NCBI RefSeq assembly: GCF_012163145.1
Contig: NZ_JAAVTX010000002.1
Coordinates: 1-64,000 of the forward strand
Origin: Falsiroseomonas frigidaquae
GTDB taxonomy: Bacteria > Pseudomonadota > Alphaproteobacteria > Acetobacterales > Acetobacteraceae
Length of the DNA: 64,000 nt
Direction of reading: 5' to 3'
This document shows, piece by piece, positions 33,730 to 43,040 of this stretch (positions are counted from its first letter, which is position 1; each line of letters begins with the position of its first letter). Made by a program: the position numbers and the translations under genes. The notes beneath the pieces are model-generated. The model saw nothing but the letters and a program-made list of their open reading frames with translations, made no database searches and was not told the origin of the DNA.

Positions 33730-34601
33730 GCTGCGGCGTCCTGATTGCGGTTGTGGCCGGCCGCTTCCTCCCGCGCGACGGCGTGGTAGTCGGCGTCGCG
33801 GTCGTGGTCGAGCTGGCGGCCGTATTCCGTCTCGCTCATGCCGAGCTTCCAGTAGCCGATCACCAGCATGCGGCGACGATCGACGCCGCAGCTGTCGCGC
33901 AGATGCGCGCGCAGGGCGCGGGCGGCGGTGGATTCGGTGCCGACCCAGGCGAAGACATCCTCGCCCGGCGCGATCGCCAGCGCCTGCACGGCGCGGACCA
34001 GCGCATCACTATGCGGGTCGGCATGCAGCCAGGTCACGCTGACGCCCGGCGGGTGACGCAGCCCCACCTGTTCCTGCGGCCCCGGCACCTGCAGGAAGGC
34101 CTCGCCGCGCGCCTCGGGCGGCAGTGCCGCCAGGATGTTGGTGATGGCGGGCAGCGCCGTATGGTCGCCAGCCAGGATGGTGCGCGCCGCCGGGCGCACG
34201 GTGCGGCCACCTAGGCCCGCCACCCCCACCGCATCGCCAGGCCGCGCGCGGGCGGCCCAGGCGGAGGCGACACCCTCATCCCCATGCAGCACGAAGTCGA
34301 TGTCCAGCTCGCCGGCCAGCGGGTCGATGCGGCTGACGGTGTAGGTGCGGATGACGGGTTTCAGCGCGTCCTCCACCCACACCGGCTTGCCGTCCGCACC
34401 GCGTGGCGGCAGGTGAAGCGGCACCCCGGGGCGCGGCGGCAGCAGCAGCTTCAGGTTGGGCCCGCCATCGAGCCCCGGCCCCTCCGGCCCGCCCAGCGTG
34501 ATGCGGCGCAGCCCCGGCGTGACGGCGGCGGCGCGCAGCACGGCAAGGCGACGCATGCCACGCCAGCGCGCGGTCCAGGGCTGGGCGGGGTGCTCGGTCA
34601 T
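33726..34601 (-). CDS. Siderophore-interacting protein (FAD ferric-siderophore reductase, ViuB-like)
   Basis: 291 residues. FAD-binding R-T-Y-T (V-I-R-T-Y-T-V-S-R) and D-F-V-L-H-G-D-E-G typical of the SIP family, G-D-H-T-A-L-P-A-I, and Y-W-K-L-G-M-S-E-T-E-Y near the C-terminus. It reduces Fe(III) in the imported complex to release iron in the cytoplasm. Start at 34601 after the esterase (10-bp gap); 4-bp overlap with the binding-protein gene. Confidence 0.92.
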   Translation of the reverse strand: MTEHPAQPWTARWRGMRRLAVLRAAAVTPGLRRITLGGPEGPGLDGGPNLKLLLPPRPGVPLHLPPRGADGKPVWVEDALKPVIRTYTVSRIDPLAGELDIDFVLHGDEGVASAWAARARPGDAVGVAGLGGRTVRPAARTILAGDHTALPAITNILAALPPEARGEAFLQVPGPQEQVGLRHPPGVSVTWLHADPHSDALVRAVQALAIAPGEDVFAWVGTESTAARALRAHLRDSCGVDRRRMLVIGYWKLGMSETEYGRQLDHDRDADYHAVAREEAAGHNRNQDAAA

Positions 34602-34611
34602 GGGGCGGGGG

Positions 34612-35415
34612 TCATAGGGCGGGGTCCAGGGCGAAGCGGAGGGAGCGGGACAGCGCGGCGGGCAGCACGGAGCCGTGGTTCTCGCCGGGAAACGCAACCT
34701 CCCGCACCGTGTCCAGCACAGGGGCCAGCGTGGTCGCGAAGGCGCTGGCGCGCGCGCCCAGCTGGCGGGCGGCGAGCCGCGCCTGGCGGTCCGGCGGCAT
34801 CGCCGGGTCGTGGCTCTCCAGCCCGCCATGGGTGACCAGCAGGCGCAGCCCGGCGGCGGCGGCCGGCGGCGCGGCGGCGAAATCGGCCGCCTGGCGCAGC
34901 ACCTCCCCCTCCCCCCACCACAGCGAGGGGCTGGCGGCGATGTGGTGGCGGAACAGGCCGGGGCGGTGCAGCAGGGTCCAGGCGACGCAGAGCCCGCCGA
35001 GGGAATGGCCGAAGATCGCGCGGTTGCCGGCATCCAGCGGAAATTGCGCGGCGATGGCCGGCAGGATCTCCGCCTCCAGCAGCGCGATGAAGGCGGCGAC
35101 GCCGCCGCTGCCCGGCGGGCCATCCGGCAGCGGCGGCGTGTAGTCGCGCTGCCGACCGACCGGATCGTGCGGCGCATCGCCGGCATGGCCCAGACCCACG
35201 ATCAGCGCCGGGCCGACATGGGTGGCCTCCGCGCGACCGGATTGCAGGCGCAGCGCCGCGACGGCCGTGGCGAAGGTGGCGTTGCCATCCAGCAGCAGCA
35301 GCAGGCGATGCCCGGCCGGCGGCGGCGGGGTGTCCGGCCAGGCGACCAGCAGCCGGTGGCCGGCGACATCCCGCGCCAGGCTGCGCGGCAGCCGGACCGC
35401 GTCCTCGGCTACCAA
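34612..35415 (-). CDS. Alpha/beta-hydrolase, putative siderophore esterase (Fes/IroE-like)
   Basis: 267 residues of the esterase-D fold. F-G-H-S-L-G-G-L-C (nucleophile Ser), Asp in the V-T-H-G-G-L-E region and a late G-E-N-H-G-S-V (catalytic His). It probably cleaves an ester-linked siderophore after uptake to free iron. TTG start 35415 overlaps the receptor stop by 7 bp; the upstream codons encode no signal peptide, so action is cytoplasmic. Confidence 0.83.
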   Translation of the reverse strand: MVAEDAVRLPRSLARDVAGHRLLVAWPDTPPPPAGHRLLLLLDGNATFATAVAALRLQSGRAEATHVGPALIVGLGHAGDAPHDPVGRQRDYTPPLPDGPPGSGGVAAFIALLEAEILPAIAAQFPLDAGNRAIFGHSLGGLCVAWTLLHRPGLFRHHIAASPSLWWGEGEVLRQAADFAAAPPAAAAGLRLLVTHGGLESHDPAMPPDRQARLAARQLGARASAFATTLAPVLDTVREVAFPGENHGSVLPAALSRSLRFALDPAL

Positions 35416-37655
35416 CGCATCCGCAGCCCGGCCAGCACGGTGCGGCCATTGCCGAAATAGCAGTTGGTCACCGAGTTGCAGCTCGCGATGTATTCCTTGT
35501 CCGCGATATTCGCCGCGTTCAGAGACAGCTCCACGCCGCGGGCGCGTTCGAAGCGGGCGCCGAGGTCGTAGCGGATGGCGGCATCGAACAGCGTCACGTC
35601 ATCCACCTCGAAGGTGTTCGTGTCGTTGCCGTAGGTCGAGCCGATGTAGCGCACGCCGCCGCCAAGGCCGAGGCCACGCAGCGGGCCTTCGGTGAAGCGG
35701 TAGTTGGCCCAGCCGCTGGCGATGTGGTTCGGCACCTGCGGCACCCGGTTGCCGGTAACGCCGGCGGTGGTGGAGCGGGTGATCTCGGCATCGATGTAGG
35801 CGTAGGTGCCGATCAGGTCGAGGTTGTCGTCCAGGCTGGCGCGGCCCTCCAGCTCGATGCCCTGGGAGCGGATCTCGCCGGTCGGCGTCGAGTAGGTGGC
35901 GTACACCGTGTCGGCGGTCAGCACGTTCTGCTGGCGGATGTGGAAACCGGCGAGCTGCACGAAGCTGTCCATGCCGGGCGGCTGGAACTTCACACCCACC
36001 TCGTACTGCTCGCCCGTCGTCGGATCGAAGGTGCCGCCGCCCCGCTGCGGCGCGGCGGTGCCGGTGTTCGGCAGGAAGGAAGTCGAGTAGCTGGCATAGG
36101 GCGCCAGGCCATTGTCGAACAGGTACAGCGCGCCGGCGCGCCAGGTCACTTCCTGGTCGAGCTGCGAGAGCTGCGTGGCGTTGGCGCCGCTGGCCTGGTG
36201 GGTGGTGGTGCCGATGCGGGCGCTGTCAAAGCGGACACCCAGATTGAAGCGCCAGCGGCCGAGCGCCATCTGGTCCTGCGCGTAGAAGCCGAGCTGGTCC
36301 AGCTCCTGGTTGGTCAGGCCGTTCAGGCCCGTGTTGATCTGCGGATTGGCGGTGAAATAGACCGGGTCGAACAGGTCGATGGTCGAGACCGCGGTGCTGC
36401 TGCCCTGGCGGGTGCGCGCGGAATTGCGGAACCAGTCCACGCCGAACAGCGCGGTGTGGCGCAGCGCGCCGGTGCGGAAGGTGGCCTGCGCCTGGTTGTC
36501 CAGCGCATAGGCATTGGAATGGTCGGAGACGAAGCTGGCCAGGCGGGTGCCGGTACGCTGGTTGGCAATGCTGCGGATCGACAGCACCTTCACCTCCGCA
36601 TCGATATGCGCGTAGCGGAAGTTCTGCCGCAGGGTCCAGGTGTCATCGACCCGGTGCTCGAACTGGTAGCCGATCGAGGCCTGGGTGCGGTTGAACACGT
36701 CGTAGGATGGGTCGCCGCCGAAGAAGTTGCGGCCGATGCGGCCATTCGGGTTGGCCAGCACCGTGCCGGTGGCGGGCACGAAGTTGTAGAAGCCGCCCTC
36801 CGGGTCGTTCTGATAGGAAGCCAGGAAGGTCAGCGTGGTGTTGTCGCCGGGCCGCCAGGTCAGTGACGGCGCGATTGCGATGCGCTGCTCGCCGACATGG
36901 TCCACCTGGTTCTCCGCCGTACGGGCGATGCCGGTCAGGCGGTACTGGAAGCGGCCATCCTCCGTTGCCGGGCCGCCGAAGTCGAAGGCGGTCTGCAGCA
37001 GCGCATCGGTGCCGGCTTCCAGCCGCACCTCGTTCACCGGCGTCGCGGTGGGGCGGCGGCTGACCAGGTTGACGAGGCCGCCGGCACCGGTCTGGCCGTA
37101 CAGGACGGAGGCCGGGCCGCGCAGCACCTCGATCCGCTCCAGCAGCCAGGGGTCGGTGTTGGGCACGCCGAAGGCGCCGCCGCGGCCCTGGCGCAGGCCG
37201 TCCAGGTAGTTGACGAAGGCCGCCGCCGTGCCCTGGCCGCCGAAGCCGCGCACGAAGACGCTGTCATAGCGGGCGGAGGGCCGCACCTCCGGCAGCACAC
37301 CGGCGGTGTAGCGCAGCGCCTGGGCCACGCTGGCAGCGCCCTGGTCGTCGATCTGGTCGCGGGTGACGACGCCGATGGATTGCGGCGCCTCGATCAGCGG
37401 CGTGTCGGTCTTGCTGCCGGTGGTGGTGACGCGGGCGACGTAGCCGGGCACCGGCTCCCAGGCACGCCAGGCGGTGGCCTGGACCTCCACCGAGGGGAGT
37501 TGCAGCACCTCGCCGGCCGGCGCGGCCGTCTCCGCCCCGGGCAGGACGGTCTGCGCGAAGGCGACGGGTCCAGCCAGCAGCCCAGGCAGGAGCACGGACA
37601 GGCCGAGCGGCAGCGCAACGGGTGAGGCCAGGCGCATGGCGCGGCGGTACTGCAT
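35409..37655 (-). CDS. TonB-dependent siderophore receptor
   Basis: 748 residues from ATG 37655. Signal V-A-L-P-L-G-L-S-V-L-L-P-G-L-L-A-G-P-V-A-F-A-Q, plug domain S-K-T-D-T-P-L-I-E-A-P-Q-S-I, L-R-Y-T-A-G-V, and a 22-strand barrel ending R-M-R-W with the C-terminal aromatic. No STN signalling domain is seen, so no direct sigma-factor signalling. Outer-membrane import of a ferric siderophore needs TonB/ExbBD, absent here. The start is placed at 37655 rather than 37718 because the longer frame would translate the iron-type operator. Confidence 0.92.
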   Translation of the reverse strand: MQYRRAMRLASPVALPLGLSVLLPGLLAGPVAFAQTVLPGAETAAPAGEVLQLPSVEVQATAWRAWEPVPGYVARVTTTGSKTDTPLIEAPQSIGVVTRDQIDDQGAASVAQALRYTAGVLPEVRPSARYDSVFVRGFGGQGTAAAFVNYLDGLRQGRGGAFGVPNTDPWLLERIEVLRGPASVLYGQTGAGGLVNLVSRRPTATPVNEVRLEAGTDALLQTAFDFGGPATEDGRFQYRLTGIARTAENQVDHVGEQRIAIAPSLTWRPGDNTTLTFLASYQNDPEGGFYNFVPATGTVLANPNGRIGRNFFGGDPSYDVFNRTQASIGYQFEHRVDDTWTLRQNFRYAHIDAEVKVLSIRSIANQRTGTRLASFVSDHSNAYALDNQAQATFRTGALRHTALFGVDWFRNSARTRQGSSTAVSTIDLFDPVYFTANPQINTGLNGLTNQELDQLGFYAQDQMALGRWRFNLGVRFDSARIGTTTHQASGANATQLSQLDQEVTWRAGALYLFDNGLAPYASYSTSFLPNTGTAAPQRGGGTFDPTTGEQYEVGVKFQPPGMDSFVQLAGFHIRQQNVLTADTVYATYSTPTGEIRSQGIELEGRASLDDNLDLIGTYAYIDAEITRSTTAGVTGNRVPQVPNHIASGWANYRFTEGPLRGLGLGGGVRYIGSTYGNDTNTFEVDDVTLFDAAIRYDLGARFERARGVELSLNAANIADKEYIASCNSVTNCYFGNGRTVLAGLRMRW

Positions 37656-37691
37656 GAAGGGGACCCCAAGTCCAACGGGAGAGGCCGCCTT

Positions 37692-37714
37692 ATCGCAAAT
37701 GCGATTTATTCGCA
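37692..37714. promoter_or_regulatory. Candidate Fur/iron-responsive operator before the siderophore operon
   Basis: AT-rich block with ATCGCAAATGCGAT (37692-37705, perfect palindrome) and TGCGATTTATTCGCA (37700-37714, 5-bp arms). On the minus strand the second reads TGCGAATAAATCGCA, one base off the alphaproteobacterial Fur pattern TGCRAATNATTYGCA as I remember it. Located 37-59 bp before the receptor ATG, it would repress all six genes when iron is high. Confidence 0.65.
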
Positions 37715-37727
37715 ACATACCGCCGCT

Positions 37728-38612
37728 TCAGCCCGGGCGATCCTCGGGCGGCGGTTCGCCCGTCATCCGCTCCAGTTCCGCATTCAGCACCGCCCCGAGC
37801 AGCGCCGCCGCGGCCGAGAGCCAGAACCATGTCATGCAGCCGATCACCGCGCCGAGCGGCCCATAGGCGCCATCGCGGCCGCCGAACCGCCCGACATACC
37901 AGGAATAGGCGGCCGAGCCGGCGAGCCACAGCAGCGTCGCCACGGTGCTGCCCCAGCTCACCCAGCGCCAGGCCGGTTCCGCCTGGCACGGCCCGTAGCG
38001 GTACAGCAGCGCCAGGAACAGCGCCACCGCGGCGATCAGCAGTGGCCAGCGCACAAGCCGCAGCGCCAGATCCGCGGCGCCATCCAGCCCGATCAGCTGC
38101 AAGGCCAGCGGCAGGCCGACCACCGCGGCCATCGCCAGCGCCGTCAGCAACAGCCCACCCAATGTGAAGGCCAGCGCCAGCAGGCGACGCGCCAGCCAGC
38201 CCCGCGTCTCCTCCGCCCCGCGCACATGGTTCAGGGCACGCAGCAGCGCGCGCATCGCCCGGTTGGCGCTCCACAGCGCCACGGCCAGGCCGGCGGCGGC
38301 GCCGAGGCCCAGCGCATCGCGGTCCTGCCGCGCCAGCCGTTCCAGCAGGCTGCCGACCAGCTGCGCGGTCTCCTCCGGGATCACAGGGGTGAACTGCATG
38401 AGATCCTGCGTCGCCCGGGCCGGATCGAAGATCAGGCCGGACAGCAACACCAGCGCCGTCAGCGCCGGGCCGAGGCCAAGCAGCATGAAGAAGGCGACGC
38501 CGCCGGCCTCGTCCAGCACATGCTGGCGCGAGGATTCGCGCAGCGTGCGCCAGGGCAGGCGCCACCAGGACGCCCCCTGCCGGCCACGCGCGCCTGCAAC
38601 CAGGGGCGGCAT
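37728..38612 (-). CDS. YihY/BrkB-family inner-membrane protein
   Basis: 294 residues with six to seven membrane helices. Opening segment D-E-A-G-G-V-A-F-F-M-L-L-G-L-G-P, then Y-R-Y-G-P and the late Y-G-P-L-G-A-V-I-G-C-M-T-W-F-W motif of the BrkB family. Function is not settled; members were once thought to be ribonuclease BN. Start is set at 38612 (M-P-P-L-V-A-G); a longer frame to 38744 would overlap the microprotein gene on the opposite strand. Confidence 0.85.
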   Translation of the reverse strand: MPPLVAGARGRQGASWWRLPWRTLRESSRQHVLDEAGGVAFFMLLGLGPALTALVLLSGLIFDPARATQDLMQFTPVIPEETAQLVGSLLERLARQDRDALGLGAAAGLAVALWSANRAMRALLRALNHVRGAEETRGWLARRLLALAFTLGGLLLTALAMAAVVGLPLALQLIGLDGAADLALRLVRWPLLIAAVALFLALLYRYGPCQAEPAWRWVSWGSTVATLLWLAGSAAYSWYVGRFGGRDGAYGPLGAVIGCMTWFWLSAAAALLGAVLNAELERMTGEPPPEDRPG

Positions 38613-38651
38613 CAGGCGCTGACCCTGAGACGCATCTGGAAGGAGACCACC

Positions 38652-38726
38652 ATGTTCAGACTTATCCGCAACATCGCCATCCTGCGCGGCCTCTGGGGCA
38701 TGTTCCGGCGCAGCCGCCGTCGCTGA
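38652..38726 (+). CDS. 24-residue cationic hydrophobic microprotein
   Basis: ATG at 38652 is preceded by a strong ribosome site (GGAAGGAGA, about 6-10 bp upstream) and ends at TGA 38726. The peptide begins M-F-R-L-I-R-N-I-A-I-L and ends R-R-S-R-R-R: a short amphipathic or single membrane segment with seven Arg. It lies between the divergent start of the BrkB gene and the end of the RND gene. Such tiny proteins may be membrane-associated modulators or toxins; no family recognised. Confidence 0.6.
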   Translation: MFRLIRNIAILRGLWGMFRRSRRR

Positions 38727-38740
38727 GGGCGGCGACATGC

Positions 38741-41700
38741 TCATTCCGCCGGCTGCGCTTCCGGCGGACGCCCCGCTTCCTCCTGCCTGCGCAGTTCCGC
38801 CGCGCGGGCACCGGGGGCGGCGGTGAAGCGGGCCAGCAGCACATAGCCCACCGGCACCACGAACAGGGTCAGCAGCGTGCCCAGCGTCAGGCCGCCGGCG
38901 ATGATCAGTCCGATGGTGCTGCGCGATTCGGCGCCGGCCCCGCTGGCCAGCGCCAGCGGCAACGCGCCCAGGATGCTGGCCGCGGTCGTCATCAGGATCG
39001 GGCGCAGCCGCAGCGCCGCCGCATCCTCCGCCGCCTGGGCCGGCTCCATCCCCTGGTCGCGAAGCTGGTTGGCGAATTCCACCAGCAGGATGCCGTTCTT
39101 CGCCACCAGCCCCACCAGCAGGACCATGCCGATCTGGCTGTAGATGTTCACCGTAAGCCCCGCTGCGAGCAACGTCAGCAGCCCGCCGGCCACCGCCAGC
39201 GGCGCCGCCGTCATCACCACCAGCGGGTGGATGAAGCTCTCGAACTGCGCCGCCAGCACCAAGAAGGTCAGCACCAGCACCAGCGCGAAGATCACCAGGA
39301 TGGCCTGGCCGGTTTCCTGCAGGTCCAGGCTTTCACCGAGCCAGCGCAGCGTCGCCTCGGGCGGCAGGGCCTCGGCGGCGGCGGCCTCGGCCTCCTCGAT
39401 GGAAGCGCCGAGCGTTGTGCCGGGGACCAGGTTGGCGCCGATCTCCACCGCGGCCAGCCGGTCCACGCGGCGCAGTTCCTGCACCGTGCCGACCTCGCGC
39501 AGCTCCACCACCGAAGACAGCGGAATCAGCTCGCCGTTGCGGGCGCGGAGGTAGGCGTTGCGGATATCGCCCGGCGCCGCCCGCGCCGCCGGCTCGGCGC
39601 CTAGGATCACCTCGTACTCCTCGCCACGGTCCAGCCATTGCGTCACCTCGCGGTCGCTGAACAGCACGCCCAGCGTCTCGCCGATCGTCGCGGCATCCAG
39701 CCCGAGCACAGCAGCGCGGTCACGGTCGATGCGGATCTCGAGCTGCGGCTTGGTCGGCTTGTAGGAGGTATCGAGCGCCACCAGCCCCGGAATGTCACCG
39801 CTGCGCTCCAGCATGGTGGCACCCCATTCGCGCACCCGTTCCCGCTCCGTCCCCGCCACGGCGAAGCGGAACTGGCGGCCGCTGCGGCGCTGGCCGAGCT
39901 TGGGCGGCGCGACGGCGAAGGCGCGGATGCCGGGGATGGCGGCCAGCCGGCCGCGCAGATCCGCCACCAGCGCCGCCTGCCCCAGATCCCGGTCGCCCCA
40001 GGGCTTCAGCCGCAGGATGACGATGGCGCGGTTGGTCTGCGCCGCGCCGCCACGCCCGGGGGCGACGATGCTGAGGAATTCCTCGGCCGGGCCGTCATCG
40101 CCGACCAGCGGCGACAGCGCCGCCTCGATCCGCTCCACAGCCGCCAGCGTGTCCGGGTAGCCGGCGCCCTGCGGGCCTTCGGCGATGATCAGCACCGCGC
40201 CGCGATCCTCATCCGGCGCCAGTTCCTGCGGCAGCGCCACCCAGGCCAGCCCGCCCGCCCCGGCGAAGGCGAGGCCGCCCAGCAGCACCAGGGCCGGCCG
40301 CGCCAGCAGCCGGCGCAGCGCCGCGCGGTAGTGGTCCCGCAGCCAATGCTGGGCGCGCAGGCTGGCGCGCGCGACGCGGCCATCATGTTCTGCACCCGCA
40401 AATAAGCGAGCCGAAAGCAGCGGCGCCAGCGTCAGCGCGGCAGCGGTGGAGAACACCACGGTCGCCGCCAGCATCACCGCGAATTCCGCGAACAGCCGCC
40501 CGACATTGCCCTGCAGGAAGGCCAGCGGCAGGATCACGGACAGCAGCGCGGCGGAGGAGGCGAAGACCGCGAAGCCCACCTGCCGCGTCGCCCGCACCGC
40601 GGCCAGCAGGATCGGCTCGCCTTCCTGCTGCCGGCGGCGGATGTTCTCCAGGATCACCACGGCGTCGTCGACGCAGAAGCCGATGGCCAGGATCACCGCC
40701 AGGATGGTCAGGACATTGATCGAATAGCCCAGCGCCGCCGCCACCGCGATGGCGGGGATGATGGAGGCCGGGATGTTCAGCGCCGGGATCAGCGTGGCGC
40801 GCAGTGAGCCGAGGAACAGGTAGATGACCAGCACGATGATGCCGATGGTCAGCGCCAGGGTCCAGGCGACGTTGGCCAGCGTCTCCCGGATGAACAGCGC
40901 CTCGTCATAGGACAGTTCCAGCCGCACGCCCGGCGGCAGCGCGCCGGCCAGCCGCTCCGCCGTCTCCGCGATGCCGCTGGACACTTCCAGCGCATTGGCA
41001 TCGGCGCGGCGCAGGATGCCGATGGCGATTGCCTGTTCCCCGCCGACACGGAAGGCGGAGCGATAATTCTCCACGCCGATCTCGACCCGCGCCACGTCGC
41101 CGAGGCGGACACGGCCGGTACCCTCCCCCTCCCGCAGCACCAGGGCGGCGAATTCCTCGGCCGAGCCCAGCCGGGTCAGCGCCCGCAGCGTCAGTTCCTG
41201 CCGGCCGGTTTCCAGGCGGCCGGCCGGCACTTCCAGGTTCTCGGCGCGCAGCCGGTTCGCCACATCCACCGGCGTCAGCCCGCGCGCCGCCAGCGCCGGC
41301 TGGTCGAGCCAGATCCGCATGGCGTAGCGGCGTCCGCCAAAGATCTCGACGCCCGCCACGCCCGGCACGATGCCCAGCGCATCCACCAGGCGGCGCTCGG
41401 CGAGATCCGTCAGCTCGGCCGTATCAAGCCCCTCGGCGCGGAGGGTGAGGTACATCACCGCATCCTCGTCGGCCGAGGCTTTTTCCACCACCGGGTCCTC
41501 GATGCCGTCGGGCAGGTCGCGGCGCGTCGCGGCGACCTTGTCGCGCACCTCGGCGGCGGCGGCGTTCAGGTCCGTGCCGGTGTTCAGCTCGATGATGACG
41601 ACGGAGGATTCGTCGCGGGTGATGGAGCGGATGATGCGGATGCCGGCGATGCCGGACAGGCTGTCCTCGATGTTGCGCGTCACCTCGCGCTCCACCACCT

Positions 41701-41872
41701 CGGCCGGGGCGCCGGTGTAGAGGGTGCGGACGGAAACGACCGGCGGGTCCACATCCGGGTATTCGCGCACCGAAAGCGTGAAGGCCGCACCGATGCCGAT
41801 GGCGATCAGCAGCAGGTTGAAGGCCAATGCGGCGACGGGGCGCAGCACCGGCAGGTCGAAGGCGCTGCGCAT
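38741..41872 (-). CDS. RND efflux transporter permease (AcrB/MexF family)
   Basis: 1043 residues, usual HAE-RND size, twelve membrane helices. Proton relay D-D in G-F-C-V-D-D-A-V-V-I-L-E-N and Lys in G-L-V-A-K-N-G-I-L-L-V-E-F. Large periplasmic loops include Y-T-G-A-P-A-E-V-V-E. Pumps drugs or other toxic compounds out with the adaptor upstream. Its ATG overlaps the adaptor stop by one base. No outer-membrane TolC-like gene is here, so that part must be encoded elsewhere. Confidence 0.95.
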   Translation of the reverse strand: MRSAFDLPVLRPVAALAFNLLLIAIGIGAAFTLSVREYPDVDPPVVSVRTLYTGAPAEVVEREVTRNIEDSLSGIAGIRIIRSITRDESSVVIIELNTGTDLNAAAAEVRDKVAATRRDLPDGIEDPVVEKASADEDAVMYLTLRAEGLDTAELTDLAERRLVDALGIVPGVAGVEIFGGRRYAMRIWLDQPALAARGLTPVDVANRLRAENLEVPAGRLETGRQELTLRALTRLGSAEEFAALVLREGEGTGRVRLGDVARVEIGVENYRSAFRVGGEQAIAIGILRRADANALEVSSGIAETAERLAGALPPGVRLELSYDEALFIRETLANVAWTLALTIGIIVLVIYLFLGSLRATLIPALNIPASIIPAIAVAAALGYSINVLTILAVILAIGFCVDDAVVILENIRRRQQEGEPILLAAVRATRQVGFAVFASSAALLSVILPLAFLQGNVGRLFAEFAVMLAATVVFSTAAALTLAPLLSARLFAGAEHDGRVARASLRAQHWLRDHYRAALRRLLARPALVLLGGLAFAGAGGLAWVALPQELAPDEDRGAVLIIAEGPQGAGYPDTLAAVERIEAALSPLVGDDGPAEEFLSIVAPGRGGAAQTNRAIVILRLKPWGDRDLGQAALVADLRGRLAAIPGIRAFAVAPPKLGQRRSGRQFRFAVAGTERERVREWGATMLERSGDIPGLVALDTSYKPTKPQLEIRIDRDRAAVLGLDAATIGETLGVLFSDREVTQWLDRGEEYEVILGAEPAARAAPGDIRNAYLRARNGELIPLSSVVELREVGTVQELRRVDRLAAVEIGANLVPGTTLGASIEEAEAAAAEALPPEATLRWLGESLDLQETGQAILVIFALVLVLTFLVLAAQFESFIHPLVVMTAAPLAVAGGLLTLLAAGLTVNIYSQIGMVLLVGLVAKNGILLVEFANQLRDQGMEPAQAAEDAAALRLRPILMTTAASILGALPLALASGAGAESRSTIGLIIAGGLTLGTLLTLFVVPVGYVLLARFTAAPGARAAELRRQEEAGRPPEAQPAE

Positions 41873-42996
41873 CAGCGTTCCGCCACGGCGGCGGGTGAAG
41901 CGGCCTGGACGCGGGCGCCGTCCTGCAGGCCCTGCAGGCCTTCCAGCACCACCTCGGTACCGGCCATCAGCCCGTCCTGGATCTCCATCCGCTGCGGCGT
42001 GCGCTGGCCGATCCGGACCTGGGTGCGGCGGGCGACGCCGTCCTGCACGCGGAAGACGAAATGCTGCGGCCCCTGCATCACCACGGCGCGGGGCGGCACG
42101 GTGACGGCCTGTTCCACCACCTCCGCCGCCACCGTGGCCTGCATCAGCATGCCGGGGCGCAGGCGGCGGTCCAGATTGGGCAGCCGGGCCACTACGGTCA
42201 CGGTCCGCAACGCCGGATCGACGCGCGGGGCGATGACCTGGACCCGGCCCTCGAATTCACGGCCCGGCATGGCGGAGGAGGTGGCGATCACCGTGGCACC
42301 CACTTCGACCCGCCCGATCTCCTGCTCCGGCACCGCGAAATGCAGTTCGATCGGGTCCACCGCATCCAGCGCCACCAGCGGCGTGCCAGGCTGCACCAGG
42401 GCACCGACGCTGACCTGCTTCAAGCCCAGCCGCCCATCGAAGGGCGCGACGATGCGCGACTGCGACAGGCGCGATTCCGCGGCGGCGGAGCGGGCCTCGG
42501 CCCCGGCCAGGCGCTGGCGCAGGTCGGCCACGTCACCGCGCGGCGCGAAGCCGCCCCGGGCGAGGCGGGAGGAACGAGAAAGCTGCTGCTCAAGCTCCGT
42601 CGCCTCGGCCTGGGCGGCGCGCAACTCGGCCTCCGCGGCACCGGGGTCCAGGGTGACCAGCACCTCGCCCTGCGCCACTTCCGCGCCTTCCTCGAAGCTC
42701 AGCTCGGTGACCCGGCCGGTGATCTCGGCGGCCAGCATGATGCTGCTGCTGGCCTGGACGGTGCCGAGTGCCTGCACCTGCCGCACCAGGCGCGCCGCCT
42801 CCGCGGTGGCGAGCACCACCGGGGTGGGTGGTGGCGCGGCGGGTTCGGCGCGGTCCTCGCTGGTGGAGGGCCAGAGGAAATACCAGGCGACCAGGCCGGC
42901 CAGGGCCAGGGCGGCGAGCACAGCCAGCAGGCGGCCACCGCCGGCGGCGGCGGAGCCCTGCCGCCCCGTTTCGTGGTCGTCCTGGGATGCTGCCAT
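41872..42996 (-). CDS. RND efflux periplasmic adaptor (membrane fusion protein)
   Basis: 374 residues. N-terminal membrane anchor (about 20-45), then lipoyl halves (V-Q-A-S-S-S-I-M-L-A-A-E-I-T-G-R-V and I-V-A-P-F-D-G-R-L-G), a coiled-coil between them, and beta-barrel and membrane-proximal domains. Links the inner-membrane pump to an outer-membrane channel. Forty-four bases after the IclR gene on the same strand. Confidence 0.93.
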   Translation of the reverse strand: MAASQDDHETGRQGSAAAGGGRLLAVLAALALAGLVAWYFLWPSTSEDRAEPAAPPPTPVVLATAEAARLVRQVQALGTVQASSSIMLAAEITGRVTELSFEEGAEVAQGEVLVTLDPGAAEAELRAAQAEATELEQQLSRSSRLARGGFAPRGDVADLRQRLAGAEARSAAAESRLSQSRIVAPFDGRLGLKQVSVGALVQPGTPLVALDAVDPIELHFAVPEQEIGRVEVGATVIATSSAMPGREFEGRVQVIAPRVDPALRTVTVVARLPNLDRRLRPGMLMQATVAAEVVEQAVTVPPRAVVMQGPQHFVFRVQDGVARRTQVRIGQRTPQRMEIQDGLMAGTEVVLEGLQGLQDGARVQAASPAAVAER

Positions 42997-43040
42997 TGGC
43001 GGTGCAACGGAGTGGCAAGCGGGAAGTTCCCCGGCCCGGC

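Noticed and set aside
34598-35449. 283-codon minus-strand frame overlapping the esterase
   Set aside because: Different frame from the GHSLGG-containing esterase; shadow.
37656-37718. Extended N-terminus of the TonB receptor from 37718
   Set aside because: It would translate the iron-type operator; the signal peptide begins after the 37655 ATG.
38613-38744. 44-residue N-terminal extension of the BrkB protein
   Set aside because: Non-hydrophobic, atypical for the family and overlaps the microprotein gene with its strong ribosome site.
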